Shown here: positions 6,710 through 16,477 of the stretch, piece by piece
Layout of the letters: every line of letters starts with the position of its first letter
Position numbering within the stretch: the stretch's first letter is position 1
From: CAYVVD01 sp964454975
Lineage (GTDB): Bacteria > Bacteroidota > Ignavibacteria > Kapaibacteriales > UBA2268
Reading direction: 5' to 3'
Assembly (NCBI GenBank): GCA_964454975.1
Contig: CAYVVD010000024.1
Span: 1 to 47,267 of the forward strand
DNA: 47,267 nt
Notes under the pieces: generated by a model
Seen by the model: the letters and a program-made list of their open reading frames with translations, nothing else
What the model was told of the DNA's origin: nothing
The model's database searches: none
Program-made: the position numbers and the translations under genes

Positions 6710-9499
6710 CTAATCTAAAAACAGTTCGTTGAATGTTTTTATCAGGCTGTTCTTTTCAAATGGCTTTGATATATAGTGGCTGCAACCCGAAGATAAAAAC
6801 CTTTCCCTGTCGCCCTTCATTGCATACGCTGTCATTGCAATTATCGGAGTTTCCTTGTAATCATCCAATTCCCTAATCTGCCTGGTCAGATCCATACCAT
6901 TAACACTTGCTCCGAGGTTTATGTCCATTATGATTACGTCGTAGATTTTTTCATTAACTTTCCCAAGCACTTCATCTGCGGTTGTTATGTATTCTATCGT
7001 GTAGGCTTGGTTTAAAATTCTCTCAACAAGCTTAATATTCACAATATCGTCTTCCACTATAAGTACTTTCTTTTTTTTATTTGTAATTAGTTCATTCCTT
7101 TCATTTTGAGATTTATACTTCAGTTCAGAGTTTGATTTATTCACATTCTCATAATAAGGAAGATTAATCCTGAAAGTAGAGCCTTTACCGGGTGAACTTG
7201 TCAGTTTTATTTTGCCGTTTAAAAGGCGTAGGTACTTTCTGGTGAGAGTCAGCCCGAGGCCTGTTCCTTCGTAGTGCCTGTTCAGGCCTTCACTTACCTG
7301 CCTGAATTCCTGAAAAATCAGTTCTTGATCATGATTGTTAATACCTATTCCTGTGTCGTTAATTTCAATAATAATTTCTTTTTCGCCATCTGTATCCCTG
7401 GTGTCGAGATAAATATTAATTCCTCCTTTTTCTGTGTATTTGATTGCATTGTTAATCAGGTTATTAATTATACTTTCAAACACATTCTTATCAATTAGAG
7501 TGAATAGTGATTTAAACTTGGTATTTAATTTCAAGAAAAGACCTTTTTGTTTAGCTGTTGCGCTGAACAGTTTCACAATATCTCTTAACTCTTTTGCAAG
7601 GTCAGTCAGTTCAAAGTTAAGCTTTGTTTCACCGGCTTCGATTCTTGATAAATCGAGGATTAAGTTTAAAGTGTTCATAAGGCGGGAACCGCTCTGATGT
7701 ATAATCGAACCTACTTCGCGAATTTCATCCAAGTTCTTAAGTTCGGGAATCAACTCGGAAAAACCCAGGATACCATTCATTGGCGTCCTTAATTCATGGC
7801 TCATATTAGCCAGGAAGCTGGATTTGATCTTGTTCAATTCCTCCGCGTGTTCTTTCGCCCTGACTAATTCCAGCTCGTAGTTTTTTTTAAACGTTATATC
7901 CTTCAAATAGGCGATTAATGTCTTATCTTCCAATTTCATTGCATTAAACAAAGCAAAGAAATCCGAACCATCTTTACATCTGCACCTTGCTTCGCCTGAT
8001 GCTTCTCCTTCAAGGCACAACTTTTCAAATGATTCTATACCGAACTGAAGGGAGTCCTGATGCAAAAGCAGCGTGAATTTCTTGTGTAATATTTCCTCTT
8101 CGGAATAACCGAACTTGGTAATCCCGGCATTATTAATACTTATAATTGCACCGTCGAGGTTAGCCATGGTAATAATATCAGGAGAATTCTCGATATAAGA
8201 ACGAAATTTGGCTTCGCTTTTTTCTACAGCCTTTTCATATTCTTTGCGTTTCTTTTCCTGTTCGATATAACTTAAAGCAAAGGAGATGTCCATTGCAAGT
8301 TCTTTTATCAATCCAAGTTCTTCATCGTTGAATACTTCCTTAGATTCCGAGAAAAGCAGAAAAAAGCCTGTGAGTTTCCCAAAAACAATTATAGGAAGTA
8401 TAGCAAAAGAATTAATATTTAATTTGCTCAGGTTTAGTTTGATTAATGATTTTGAAGGCATTTTTTCGATGTCATTAATAATAAGCGGTTCGCCATTTAG
8501 AATTAGTTGAGTTGTATTTTTACCATTTAATTTCAAATCATCCGAATGAAAACGGAGCCCTTTGAAGCTGGACAAGTGTTCTCCTTCAACTACTTCAATC
8601 TTTATTATGCTTGTTGTTTCATCGTAAAATCCTATACACGCAGTATTAAACAATCCTTTTTCTACGGCAATACTACAAGATTTCTTAAAGAGCTGATCCT
8701 TGTCGTGGATACGTACTATTGCTTGATTAATATCGCTCAGTACGGCATAAATCCGGTTTAGCTGTAATATCCTCTTTTGGTTCATTTTTCTTTCAGTAAC
8801 ATCTCTTATTATTTCAATAATTACAGGATTATCATCCAATAACTGGATATTGATACTAACTTCAACATCGAATATGCTGCCATCTTTTCTTTTGTGTATT
8901 GTTTCAAATAAGAAACTCTTACCAACATTCTCTCTTATTTCCTTGATAGAAGGGCCCATATCCGGTGAGTGCCTAATGTCTTTAAGATTTAGTTTTAGCA
9001 TTTCCTCTTTAGAATATCCATAATGATTTAAAGCGGATGAGTTTACGTCAATCAATCTCCCGGTTTTGGTTTCAAAAAAGAGGATGATATCTCTAGCGAA
9101 GTCAGAGAGGATTTTGTATTTCTCAAGTTCTATACGTTCTTTTTTTCTTTGTGTAATATCATAGGAAAGGATAAAAATACCATCGGGAATCGGGTCAATC
9201 AAAACTTCGAACCAGCCATCAGAACCGTCAGGATAGAAGAAGTGGTTTTCAAAAGACTGGTGCACCTGATTTTCTGTCGAGTTTTTTAACTTGGCAAACA
9301 AAGGTGTGGATTGGATCCCCGGATAACATTCCATCATCGTTTTGCCAATAATTTCATTTTCTTTCATTTTTGATTGTTCTAATGCTGTTTTATTAAGATA
9401 GAGATATCTGAATTCTTTGTTAATTATTTGTACTCCCTCTGACAAGTGATTATATATGTTGATTAAAACATCTTTATTTAATTTTATGTTTTCGTCCAT
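6710..9499 (-). CDS. Hybrid sensor histidine kinase/response regulator (PAS-PAS-GAF-PAS-HisKA-HATPase-REC)
   Basis: A cytoplasmic-type protein of about 929 residues with no membrane segment. In order it has two PAS domains (about 10-240, second ending in a PAC-like IIEIIRDVTERK), a GAF domain (about 260-415), a third PAS (about 430-545), a HisKA dimerisation domain with H-box FLANMSHELRTPMNGILGF, an HATPase domain with N-box INNLINNAIKYT and G-boxes NDTGIGI and GTGLGLTL, and a C-terminal receiver with KVLIVEDD, phosphoacceptor Asp in YDVIIMDINLG and KPF near the end. All catalytic motifs are intact. It likely senses a soluble or redox signal and phosphorylates its own receiver, then an unlinked partner. 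ATG 9499 is chosen over GTG 9508. Confidence 0.94.
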   Translation of the reverse strand: MDENIKLNKDVLINIYNHLSEGVQIINKEFRYLYLNKTALEQSKMKENEIIGKTMMECYPGIQSTPLFAKLKNSTENQVHQSFENHFFYPDGSDGWFEVLIDPIPDGIFILSYDITQRKKERIELEKYKILSDFARDIILFFETKTGRLIDVNSSALNHYGYSKEEMLKLNLKDIRHSPDMGPSIKEIRENVGKSFLFETIHKRKDGSIFDVEVSINIQLLDDNPVIIEIIRDVTERKMNQKRILQLNRIYAVLSDINQAIVRIHDKDQLFKKSCSIAVEKGLFNTACIGFYDETTSIIKIEVVEGEHLSSFKGLRFHSDDLKLNGKNTTQLILNGEPLIINDIEKMPSKSLIKLNLSKLNINSFAILPIIVFGKLTGFFLLFSESKEVFNDEELGLIKELAMDISFALSYIEQEKKRKEYEKAVEKSEAKFRSYIENSPDIITMANLDGAIISINNAGITKFGYSEEEILHKKFTLLLHQDSLQFGIESFEKLCLEGEASGEARCRCKDGSDFFALFNAMKLEDKTLIAYLKDITFKKNYELELVRAKEHAEELNKIKSSFLANMSHELRTPMNGILGFSELIPELKNLDEIREVGSIIHQSGSRLMNTLNLILDLSRIEAGETKLNFELTDLAKELRDIVKLFSATAKQKGLFLKLNTKFKSLFTLIDKNVFESIINNLINNAIKYTEKGGINIYLDTRDTDGEKEIIIEINDTGIGINNHDQELIFQEFRQVSEGLNRHYEGTGLGLTLTRKYLRLLNGKIKLTSSPGKGSTFRINLPYYENVNKSNSELKYKSQNERNELITNKKKKVLIVEDDIVNIKLVERILNQAYTIEYITTADEVLGKVNEKIYDVIIMDINLGASVNGMDLTRQIRELDDYKETPIIAMTAYAMKGDRERFLSSGCSHYISKPFEKNSLIKTFNELFLD

Positions 9500-9754
9500 A
9501 CTATTCACACTAAATATTGAGTATTTGGATTTTTAAATATAAAACTATAATGAGCCGCTATAGGGCTTCGTATGTAGTAAAAATTAATCATTTTTTTTAA
9601 TAATAAAAAGTTTAAATCAAATTAGACTATTATGAGGGTAAGAATGTTTGAAATAATTAACTTAAACCGGATATTAAAAATTATCTTATAGCTCTAAACT
9701 GGTTTAACAGTAGGTGTATAATTACTAACTATATTCAGAAAATCTTCAAAACTA

Positions 9755-10867
9755 TTATTCAGGTTTCACGCCTAACGTCAATTCCGGATGTTTCCCCGGT
9801 GCTGTAACGCAGTTCATCACTTCAAATTTAAGATCGAATTGCTTCTGCCTGGTGATTGTTTTTACTTGGATTTCTGTTGTGTCGTGCGGGGCAATCATAA
9901 CTATATTCGGGTTTTTGTGGAAGGTATAATGGCCTGTGTTCCGGAAAATAAACTCAGCATCAGAGTTGTTGATGATTTTGACTGATGCTATCTGTGTGTC
10001 GCCAATGAATTCAGCAGACTCTATTTTCAGACAAGAGTTGAGCAACGGCATCATCTGCTCTTCACGGCCTATCAGTGTATTGTTGTGCCAGACAACCGTC
10101 CTGCGGCTTTCAAGAGCTTCTTTAATTCCCGCCTCGCTTTTTTCTTTGGCAAATACGAGCGTTACAGGCCTGTGCCCTCCACCAGGCACATTGTATTGCC
10201 AGTCAATCAGCAAGTGAATGTCGGAATTACCGATTAATGTGAGATTATTATCAAGAGCAATCTGCAAAGCCTCATCAGAATACGAGACATCATTTACAAC
10301 TTCGATACCGCTTAACAATCCTTCACTTATCAGCAACTTGTGCATTGTGTCCGGTTTTGCAATGCCATCCTTGAACTGAGCCGGCCATTGTGGGTGATTC
10401 CAGAATGTGAAGGCACCCTGCTTTTTAGCTTCGCGGTATGCATCAATCGGGTCGTCAACAAGCAGCTTGTTAGCATCTTTCAGGAAGATAGCATTCGAGT
10501 GGCCGGGAGGCATTGAGCGAGTAATCTCAGAGCCATTAATTACTATTAACTCGTTGTTATTTGCCGCTTTCTTAGCAAGCTGGAAGGAGCGGTTCCTGTC
10601 CGGGTGGGGGATGTCGTCCTTGTAAGGCTGATACTCGATGTGGTCGGTCATTGCAATGGCATCAAGTCCATCGCGGATTGCCTCCTCTACTCGAATATTC
10701 GGCCATACGCTGCCGTCCGAGAAGACTGTGTGCATGTGGAGGTCGCATTTAAGAGTAATGTAACCCGGCAAATCAGGGAAATTGATTTTGCGCTCTTCAT
10801 GCAGGTGGTGGGGCTTGTGAGCGAAAATTGTATATGAAATGGCAAGCAAGAGAATCAGGTACTTCAT
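9755..10867 (-). CDS. Exported PHP-domain phosphoesterase (Sb-PDE-like)
   Basis: The 370-residue protein has a short signal peptide (MKYLILLLAISYTIFAHKP) and a PHP metal-dependent phosphoesterase domain. Metal-binding motifs are in order: DLHMHTVFSDGS, AMTDHIEY, a Glu in INGSEI, GHSNAIF, FWNHPQW and GNSDIH. The C-terminal 100 residues form a beta-rich tail, as in Sb-PDE family phosphodiesterases, which hydrolyse phosphodiesters. It lies 56 bases downstream of the sulfatase gene on the same strand, so it may be the third gene of an operon acting on sulfated or phosphorylated organic matter in the periplasm. The substrate is inferred only from family. Confidence 0.88.
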   Translation of the reverse strand: MKYLILLLAISYTIFAHKPHHLHEERKINFPDLPGYITLKCDLHMHTVFSDGSVWPNIRVEEAIRDGLDAIAMTDHIEYQPYKDDIPHPDRNRSFQLAKKAANNNELIVINGSEITRSMPPGHSNAIFLKDANKLLVDDPIDAYREAKKQGAFTFWNHPQWPAQFKDGIAKPDTMHKLLISEGLLSGIEVVNDVSYSDEALQIALDNNLTLIGNSDIHLLIDWQYNVPGGGHRPVTLVFAKEKSEAGIKEALESRRTVVWHNNTLIGREEQMMPLLNSCLKIESAEFIGDTQIASVKIINNSDAEFIFRNTGHYTFHKNPNIVMIAPHDTTEIQVKTITRQKQFDLKFEVMNCVTAPGKHPELTLGVKPE

Positions 10868-10923
10868 ATTCCCGGCAGAAATGTTAAAAAATGGAATATA
10901 GGAATTAAGTATAAAGTTGAAGT

Positions 10924-12312
10924 TTATTTATTGTTAATATCGCTTCTTTGCTGAGAATTTATTATTTGCATCAATTCATCCCTGATTTCCGGGTAATCAG
11001 CAGAGATGTCATTTCTCTCTTTAATATCTTCCTTTAGGTTGAAAAGACTAATCTCTTTATCTTTAATATAAAGCTTCCATTTCCCCTTTCTAGCGGCCTG
11101 CTGGATTGTGCTTTTATGTGGAAACTCCCAATATAAGTAGCCATCCCTTTCATTCCTTTTTCCCTGCAATGCCGGAACTAAAGAAATTCCGTCGCTGTAT
11201 TTAGTTAGGTCGGTTCCAGTCAGCTCGCAGAAAGTGGGTAGCATATCCCAGGCAGCAGTTTGGTAATCAGAAACGGTTCCGTTTTTTGGGTTACCCGGCC
11301 AGTAAAAAATCATCGGTACCCTGATGCCGCCCTCATTGAGTGACCTTTTTATTCCTTTTAAACCTCCGCTGCTGTTGAAATACTCTGCTTTGTACTTACC
11401 TTCGCTGTGTGGGCCGTTGTCGCTTGTGAATATAATAATAGTGTTTTCAGCAATTCCAAGTTCTGTGAGTTTCTGGCGGATGTTGCCGACATAGCTGTCG
11501 AGCCTTGTAATTAGTGAGGCATAAGCCTTTTCTACATCACTCCATTTTTTTTCGGCATAAATTCCATGATCGGGAACTTCGATTCCGTGAGTATTTAATT
11601 TACTACTGAATGAATTATTTGCGTGAGGGATTATATATGGAAGATAAAGGAAAAATGGATAGGTCTTGTTTGTTTCAATAAATTCCAACGCTTTTTCAGT
11701 AAACAAGTCGGGGGCGTATTCGATTTTATTAGTAGAATAAGATTTCGGATTGTTTTTTCCATATACCACTTTGTTTTCAAGAAATACTTTTTCTTCATTT
11801 TCCCATAAATAATCGGGATAATAATTATGGGCACGAACCTGGTTGAGGTAGCCATAGAAGTAGTCAAAGCCATGCCTGCCCGGTACACCGCTTGTTCCGC
11901 TGTCGCCCAATGCCCATTTGCCAATCATCCCGCATGTATAGGCATTTGCCTTCAGAATTTGTGCAATGGTTGTGTCGGATCCGTCAAGAGCAATATTGAT
12001 GTTTATATTTGTCTTGGTATGGCCGGTGTGTAATCCCGTTAATATAGAAAGCCTGGAAGGTACGCAAACCGTTGAACCTGCATAATAATTTGTGAATTTC
12101 ACACCTTCTTCAGCCAGCTTATCAATGTTAGGTGTCTTTATCCTGTTCTGGCCGTAACATCCTAAATCTCCGTAGCCAAGGTCGTCACAGAATATAATGA
12201 TGATGTTCGGTTTTTCAGTCTCCGGTGTAAAAGTATCTTTTAAATCTTCTCCACAAGAAATCAATCCTAAAAACATAAAAGTCAGAATAAATATCAATTT
12301 GTAATTGCTCAT
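10924..12312 (-). CDS. Arylsulfatase-type sulfatase lipoprotein
   Basis: The 462-residue protein starts at ATG 12312, one base after the TGA of the upstream gene, so the two are translationally coupled; longer upstream frames would overlap that gene. A lipoprotein signal ends in LISC (Cys near residue 20). The sulfatase core has metal-binding PNIIIIFCDDLGYGDLGCYG, the modification motif CVPSRLSILTG (C-x-P-S-R, whose Cys is converted to formylglycine), and HTGHTKTN and FTSDNGPHSEGKY farther on. The class needs a formylglycine-generating enzyme, not encoded here. Such sulfatases remove sulfate esters from polysaccharides or mucins. The lipid anchor suggests periplasmic or surface location. Confidence 0.94.
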   Translation of the reverse strand: MSNYKLIFILTFMFLGLISCGEDLKDTFTPETEKPNIIIIFCDDLGYGDLGCYGQNRIKTPNIDKLAEEGVKFTNYYAGSTVCVPSRLSILTGLHTGHTKTNININIALDGSDTTIAQILKANAYTCGMIGKWALGDSGTSGVPGRHGFDYFYGYLNQVRAHNYYPDYLWENEEKVFLENKVVYGKNNPKSYSTNKIEYAPDLFTEKALEFIETNKTYPFFLYLPYIIPHANNSFSSKLNTHGIEVPDHGIYAEKKWSDVEKAYASLITRLDSYVGNIRQKLTELGIAENTIIIFTSDNGPHSEGKYKAEYFNSSGGLKGIKRSLNEGGIRVPMIFYWPGNPKNGTVSDYQTAAWDMLPTFCELTGTDLTKYSDGISLVPALQGKRNERDGYLYWEFPHKSTIQQAARKGKWKLYIKDKEISLFNLKEDIKERNDISADYPEIRDELMQIINSQQRSDINNK

Positions 12313-12313
12313 A

Positions 12314-13852
12314 TCAGTCCTTATTATTTTCAAGTATAATGAATGGAATGCCCTCATTTGCCCAGCGTTCAACAAAATTCCCCTTAGGCACTACTTCAAA
12401 TGCAAGCGAGCCGAGGATAAGGTCAATATCGCCGTCCTTGTCGATATCCCCGGAATCCATCACAACCCAGCGCCCCATTGTGGGATCCTCGAATGTACTT
12501 GCCTCGAAAATAAAATCGCCTTTATTCTCAAGATATACAAAACTTTCTTCCGGCTGGCCGTAAAAATCCGGGAAAAATGAAATTGCCGCTATGTCTAAGT
12601 CACCGTCGCCATCGTAATCTTCAGGAATAGCGTTATAAGCGCCATTCAGATGGTAGAAGAATTTTTCCTTGAAATTGAAATTACCGTCATTGATGTATAT
12701 CCTGATTCCGTGATAGTGCTTCAGAATCGGTCTGAAATCGGCATTGTCACCAGCGAGATAAAGTATATCCAGGTGCCCGTCCCCATTAAAATCATGCAGG
12801 TTGAAGAAACTCGAACCCCATGATGAATAGAACTGAAGCAGCCTCTTTTCTTCGAACTTCCCGCGCCCCTGGTTGAAGTAAGCAAAAATACCCTCATCAC
12901 CCTGACCAAAGAGTGAGATGATATCAGGAAGAGCATCGCCATTCAGGTCGCGTACATAAGATTTGATTGCGCCGGGTTTGTCCCGGAGGACATTTTTCTG
13001 GTAAACAGGATTCTTATCGTCACCGGTCCACTTGTACCACGATAATCCGCCTGTCCATTTCCCAAATTCGCTAACGATGATATCGGCTATTCCATCAGCG
13101 TCCAAATCGCTTACTTCGGTATGTACCGGCCTCCTCAGGTTTTTAATTAATACAATAGGCCTGGCGCTCCCATCCTTAGGCAGATTCATAATAAAGCCGG
13201 AGGGATCGTCCGTTGGTGAGAATGATCCCATTACAGTAACGAGAAATGACTTTCCAAAGTCATTCAGCCACACAGCGCCTTCACGTACTTTACCTGCTTT
13301 TTGCAGTTCCATTTGAGAATTAAAATGCAACAGGCTTTGCGTATTGGCATCGCCAACATAAATTTCATTACCGAGAAACTTAACAAGTGTAGTGCTCGGT
13401 GGCTTCAGCCGATAAGCCGGGATATTTACTTTAAATTGTTTCAGGTTGATTTTTATTTCTTTAACCGGGGCGGGGATTGGCTTTTCAGGTGCATTCATGA
13501 GATAATATTCCTGAATCTTTTCCCAGGCATCAAGAGGAATTGTTGGTGATTGGGGAAATACATTTGCTTTTCTGATAAGTTCACCTCCCGGCCCCTGTTC
13601 AATCAGGCTTTCCCGTATTGTATCATTTGGGTAGATACCCATAAAATAGCCCATCCGCGGCAAGACGAATTCCCGCCATGAAGCTTTATCGAGTTTGTCA
13701 GGTTCCGGTAGTTTGTGACAGGATGTGCAGTATTGTTCTGCCAGTAATTCAGCCTTGTTTTTTGCATAAACTCCCTGTTCGGATTTTTCTTTTTCGGAAG
13801 TGCATGCTGAAATGAACATAATCAAAAAAAACGAAAGGAGGAGCTTTTTCAT
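12314..13852 (-). CDS. Lipoprotein with c-type heme motif and FG-GAP/VCBS repeats
   Basis: The 512-residue lipoprotein has lipobox ISAC (Cys 17). A heme c motif CTSCH lies at residues 42-46, within a short cytochrome c-like region with RMGYFMG that could supply a methionine ligand. From about 150 onward it is a beta-propeller of FG-GAP/VCBS repeats with at least five calcium-binding loops: DLDADGIAD, DLNGDALPD, DFNGDGHLD, DYDGDGDLD and DIDKDGDID. A monoheme domain on an integrin-like propeller occurs in Bacteroidota and Planctomycetota in degradation clusters, function unproven. It is the first gene of an operon with a sulfatase (TGA-T-ATG junction) and a PHP phosphoesterase. Confidence 0.9.
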   Translation of the reverse strand: MKKLLLSFFLIMFISACTSEKEKSEQGVYAKNKAELLAEQYCTSCHKLPEPDKLDKASWREFVLPRMGYFMGIYPNDTIRESLIEQGPGGELIRKANVFPQSPTIPLDAWEKIQEYYLMNAPEKPIPAPVKEIKINLKQFKVNIPAYRLKPPSTTLVKFLGNEIYVGDANTQSLLHFNSQMELQKAGKVREGAVWLNDFGKSFLVTVMGSFSPTDDPSGFIMNLPKDGSARPIVLIKNLRRPVHTEVSDLDADGIADIIVSEFGKWTGGLSWYKWTGDDKNPVYQKNVLRDKPGAIKSYVRDLNGDALPDIISLFGQGDEGIFAYFNQGRGKFEEKRLLQFYSSWGSSFFNLHDFNGDGHLDILYLAGDNADFRPILKHYHGIRIYINDGNFNFKEKFFYHLNGAYNAIPEDYDGDGDLDIAAISFFPDFYGQPEESFVYLENKGDFIFEASTFEDPTMGRWVVMDSGDIDKDGDIDLILGSLAFEVVPKGNFVERWANEGIPFIILENNKD

Positions 13853-13952
13853 AGATTCAAGAGGTTTTTAAAAGAAATAAACCTTAACTTGATGCAACTT
13901 AATTTATTTATTTTAAAATTAGTAATCTTGATAATGGCAATTTAATCAATAA

Positions 13953-15482
13953 TTGAAATACAGAGCACATATATTCCTTCTTCTTATCAGCATTGTTATT
14001 GCTTTTATATTCTTTAATACGGTTTCCGGCGATGCTTCTATCTATTTCACTTTCGCTAATAATTTCTTTGATTTGCCATTTTCTTACTCACAGGGGAAGG
14101 TAAGCTTTGGAGCTACATCACCACTCTACACAGTATATCTTGCTATAATATACAGCATTGGTGGCAGCTCCTGGATAGCAATTGCAAAGATTCTTAATTT
14201 GATGATCATCTACTTTGGTTTTGTGCTTATCCTTATACAAATCCCTCGGGACAAGCACAATCCGGGTTTACTTGTCTTGCTTGCCGTTGCTTCAATAAAT
14301 CTCTATTTGACAGGGTTGCAGCTTTATGAAACTCCGCTGGTTTTTCTCTCTTCCGCACTAATTCTTTCCGGTATCCGGCAGCAGAATTACGGCTTGTTAT
14401 CATGGGTATCGGGCATGTTATATCTCATCAGGCCGGAACTTGCCTTATTTTCAGTATTGATATGGATATACCTGGCCATAAAAAAACAATTATTAACGAA
14501 TTCATTGCTAATTCTTTTATCCATGATTCCGGCAATTGCATATCACTGGTACATGTATGATATGACAGGCGGAGTATTACCTTCCAGCGTAGTGGGACGC
14601 TCGTTAAATGCAATTGAAGCAGGCAGCTATCTCGAAAGGCTGCTTGAAACAATCAGATGGGTACTCAGGCCTGAAGGATTAATCTATCTATTCTATTTTT
14701 TTACTGTTGTAATTTTTGCGATAAAGGATATTAAAAAGCTGTTTTCCTTGGAGAAATACTTTCCCGGGGCATTGCTGCTCTTGTTTATCTTATCTCCTCC
14801 CGGGCAGTACATAAACCGCTATTTGCTACCTGTGACTCCGTTTATTATCTGGCATATGATTGTTCTATGGCAGAGCCTGAAAATTAACAAGAGGACATTA
14901 AATATAGCCGGGATGGCAATCGCCATTGCAATTTTTGCAGGAATATTTGTTATAAAAGATAAAATCACAAGGTTTGACAGCGATTACGATGAGCTAATGC
15001 TGAAAGGCCTGGCTGCTAAAATGAATAAAATTACTACTCCTGATGACAAATTACTTATCTACGAAATACAATCTCAATACTTCCTTGAAGCACAATGTAT
15101 TAGCATGGATGGTATAGTTGGCAGGGAATTCCACAACGTTCTGACAGGCAAAGAAAATCTAAAGGAATTTATTGAAAAAGAAGATGTTGATTACATTGTA
15201 ACAATGAATTCGATTAACTACCGTAAGTTGCTTGATATTGAAGAACTTAAAGATATTTATAAACATGATTTGGATGCAGAAGTAGGGGATACACTTCATA
15301 CCGGGGAAACCGGATTTGTAAAAATTATGGAAAATCCCGTATTTGGAAATCCCTTATATTATGATGTTAAGAGAATAGATAAATATAACATAATGGGTGA
15401 TGTCCGTGTGGCTAACATTAACAACAGGCATTGGAGTGGACATCACCCATTTTGGAATGCAGTATATAAGATTATTCGTTAA
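13953..15482 (+). CDS. Multi-pass membrane protein, GT-C/GT39-like glycosyltransferase
   Basis: The 509-residue protein has about ten hydrophobic segments in its first 340 residues and a soluble C-terminal domain of about 160. The first periplasmic loop has an acidic residue in GDASIYFTFANNFF and FGATSPLY, a pattern typical of lipid-sugar-using GT-C enzymes (DD/DE loop, then TSPL). It probably transfers a sugar from a polyprenyl-phosphate donor to a lipid, protein or glycan in the periplasm. Start is TTG 13953, the only usable codon since upstream ATG frames stop at once; no clear Shine-Dalgarno is visible. It is divergent from the heme/FG-GAP operon, and its end overlaps the end of a broken gene on the other strand. 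Confidence 0.82.
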   Translation: MKYRAHIFLLLISIVIAFIFFNTVSGDASIYFTFANNFFDLPFSYSQGKVSFGATSPLYTVYLAIIYSIGGSSWIAIAKILNLMIIYFGFVLILIQIPRDKHNPGLLVLLAVASINLYLTGLQLYETPLVFLSSALILSGIRQQNYGLLSWVSGMLYLIRPELALFSVLIWIYLAIKKQLLTNSLLILLSMIPAIAYHWYMYDMTGGVLPSSVVGRSLNAIEAGSYLERLLETIRWVLRPEGLIYLFYFFTVVIFAIKDIKKLFSLEKYFPGALLLLFILSPPGQYINRYLLPVTPFIIWHMIVLWQSLKINKRTLNIAGMAIAIAIFAGIFVIKDKITRFDSDYDELMLKGLAAKMNKITTPDDKLLIYEIQSQYFLEAQCISMDGIVGREFHNVLTGKENLKEFIEKEDVDYIVTMNSINYRKLLDIEELKDIYKHDLDAEVGDTLHTGETGFVKIMENPVFGNPLYYDVKRIDKYNIMGDVRVANINNRHWSGHHPFWNAVYKIIR

Positions 15483-15771
15483 CTGTTTTTAGCCTCAGTT
15501 TGTGATGCCCTTTTCCTTCTACTCTTTCGATTATGCCGCGTGCCTCGAAATCAAGTTTTACCGTAACGACATACAAACTGATTTTACTATCAAATTAATT
15601 ACTCAGTTTTTTGTTCGCAAGGTCGTCCTGTTTACTGTTAGAATTTTCCCCGTTTATTCCTATTGTGCCTATAATAAAAGTCGCAATCAAATCATAGCAC
15701 CTTTTTAATATATTCACCCCTTTTTTCCCTTCGTGGTGCAGAGTAAGTATTTTAGGTTCTGTATTTGCCAT
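15472..15771 (-). pseudogene. Small gene interrupted by an in-frame TAA (trypco2-like layout)
   Basis: On the minus strand one frame of 99 codons runs from ATG 15771 to TAA 15472-15474 with one internal TAA at 15595-15597. The first part reads MANTEPKILTLHHEGKKG and ends LANKKLSN. The second part, after the stop, reads FDSKISLYVVTVKLDFEARG and ends GHHKLRLKTVNE. Both parts look protein-coding, so a nonsense mutation in one gene is simplest; two tiny genes are possible. An N-terminal helix, then strands with a terminal H-x-L-x-L pattern, recalls the trypco2 domain of prokaryotic conflict systems, but this is weak. The intact neighbour at 15842-16150 has a similar layout. Confidence 0.45.
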
Positions 15772-15802
15772 TTCCTGAAGATAATATTTGCTTCAAATAA
15801 TA

Positions 15803-15829
15803 CCAGCCCCGGGGGTTAGCCGAGGCTGG
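15803..15829 (-). terminator. GC-rich hairpin between two small genes
   Basis: A stem of ten pairs with one mismatch (CCAGCCTCGG / CCGGGGCTGG on the minus strand) around a 6-7 base loop is followed on the minus strand by TATTATTTG. It lies 13 bases after the stop of the gene at 15842-16150 and upstream of the interrupted gene. Terminator or attenuator of that gene is the likely role. Confidence 0.6.
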
Positions 15830-15841
15830 CGGAGTTCCTGA

Positions 15842-16150
15842 TTACTTGTAATTCGAGAATGTAAGCTTTATGTTTAGCAAATTGTCATTTCTGTTATGAT
15901 TTCCGTTTGATGGAGGCAACAATTCGCTTACTTTCTCGAAGCGAAGTCCTTTTACCTGGTTTTCAAGATCACGGAGAATTGCATCATCCGAAATCTCTGT
16001 GTTGACGGTAAATGAAAACTCAAGGTCGTCCACTTTTACATTGTTGTTTGATTTCATCAATTCTTCGAACGCATCATCGACAGAATGAGAAAAGGCCACA
16101 ATCAGATCTTTAAGGTGAACATCCTTTAGCACTTGTGCCTGCTGTTCCAT
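15842..16150 (-). CDS. Hypothetical protein, possible trypco2-like
   Basis: The 102-residue protein has no signal peptide or membrane segment. An N-terminal amphipathic helix (LKDLIVAFSHSVDDAFEELM) is followed by a strand segment (VDDLEFSFTVNTEI), a second helix (DDAILRDLENQV), and a C-terminal strand (LLNIKLTFSN) after an Asn-rich linker. The alternating pattern with a final strand resembles the small trypsin-co-occurring (trypco2) domains, but no diagnostic residue was seen and the assignment is a guess. The upstream neighbour on the same strand is an exostosin-like glycosyltransferase 327 bases away. A hairpin follows, then an interrupted gene of similar layout, so the two might be diverged paralogs. 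Confidence 0.65.
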   Translation of the reverse strand: MEQQAQVLKDVHLKDLIVAFSHSVDDAFEELMKSNNNVKVDDLEFSFTVNTEISDDAILRDLENQVKGLRFEKVSELLPPSNGNHNRNDNLLNIKLTFSNYK

Positions 16151-16477
16151 ATATTTACCCCGTTAATGAAACCTGGAGCAATATAATAAAAAATCAAATC
16201 ACTAAAAAATAATTAATGACATGTTCATTTACCATTCATTATATTTCCTAAAATTCCTGGCTCAGTAATTTGTACGACTTGATTAACCTATATAATTACG
16301 TTACTTAGACAGGTATGCAAAATGGAAATAGAATAATGGGATATTTATACTATTTCCCTGGGAAGCAAAGCTAAGACAAACATCTAACTCCTGGCACTAT
16401 GCCGATGGTAACTCTTCCTTTTTCTTGCGGTACCACAGGCTTCCAGCTCAGCATATAATTCTTTAAAAGTGTTAATA
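16151..16477. other. Intergenic region with a short coding-like remnant
   Basis: No complete gene is visible in these 327 bases. The minus strand from about 16484 to the TAG at 16384 reads a frame without a start codon, containing FKELYAELEACGTARKRK and ending HSARS. This looks like the tail of a lost gene. The rest is AT-rich. Confidence 0.35.
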
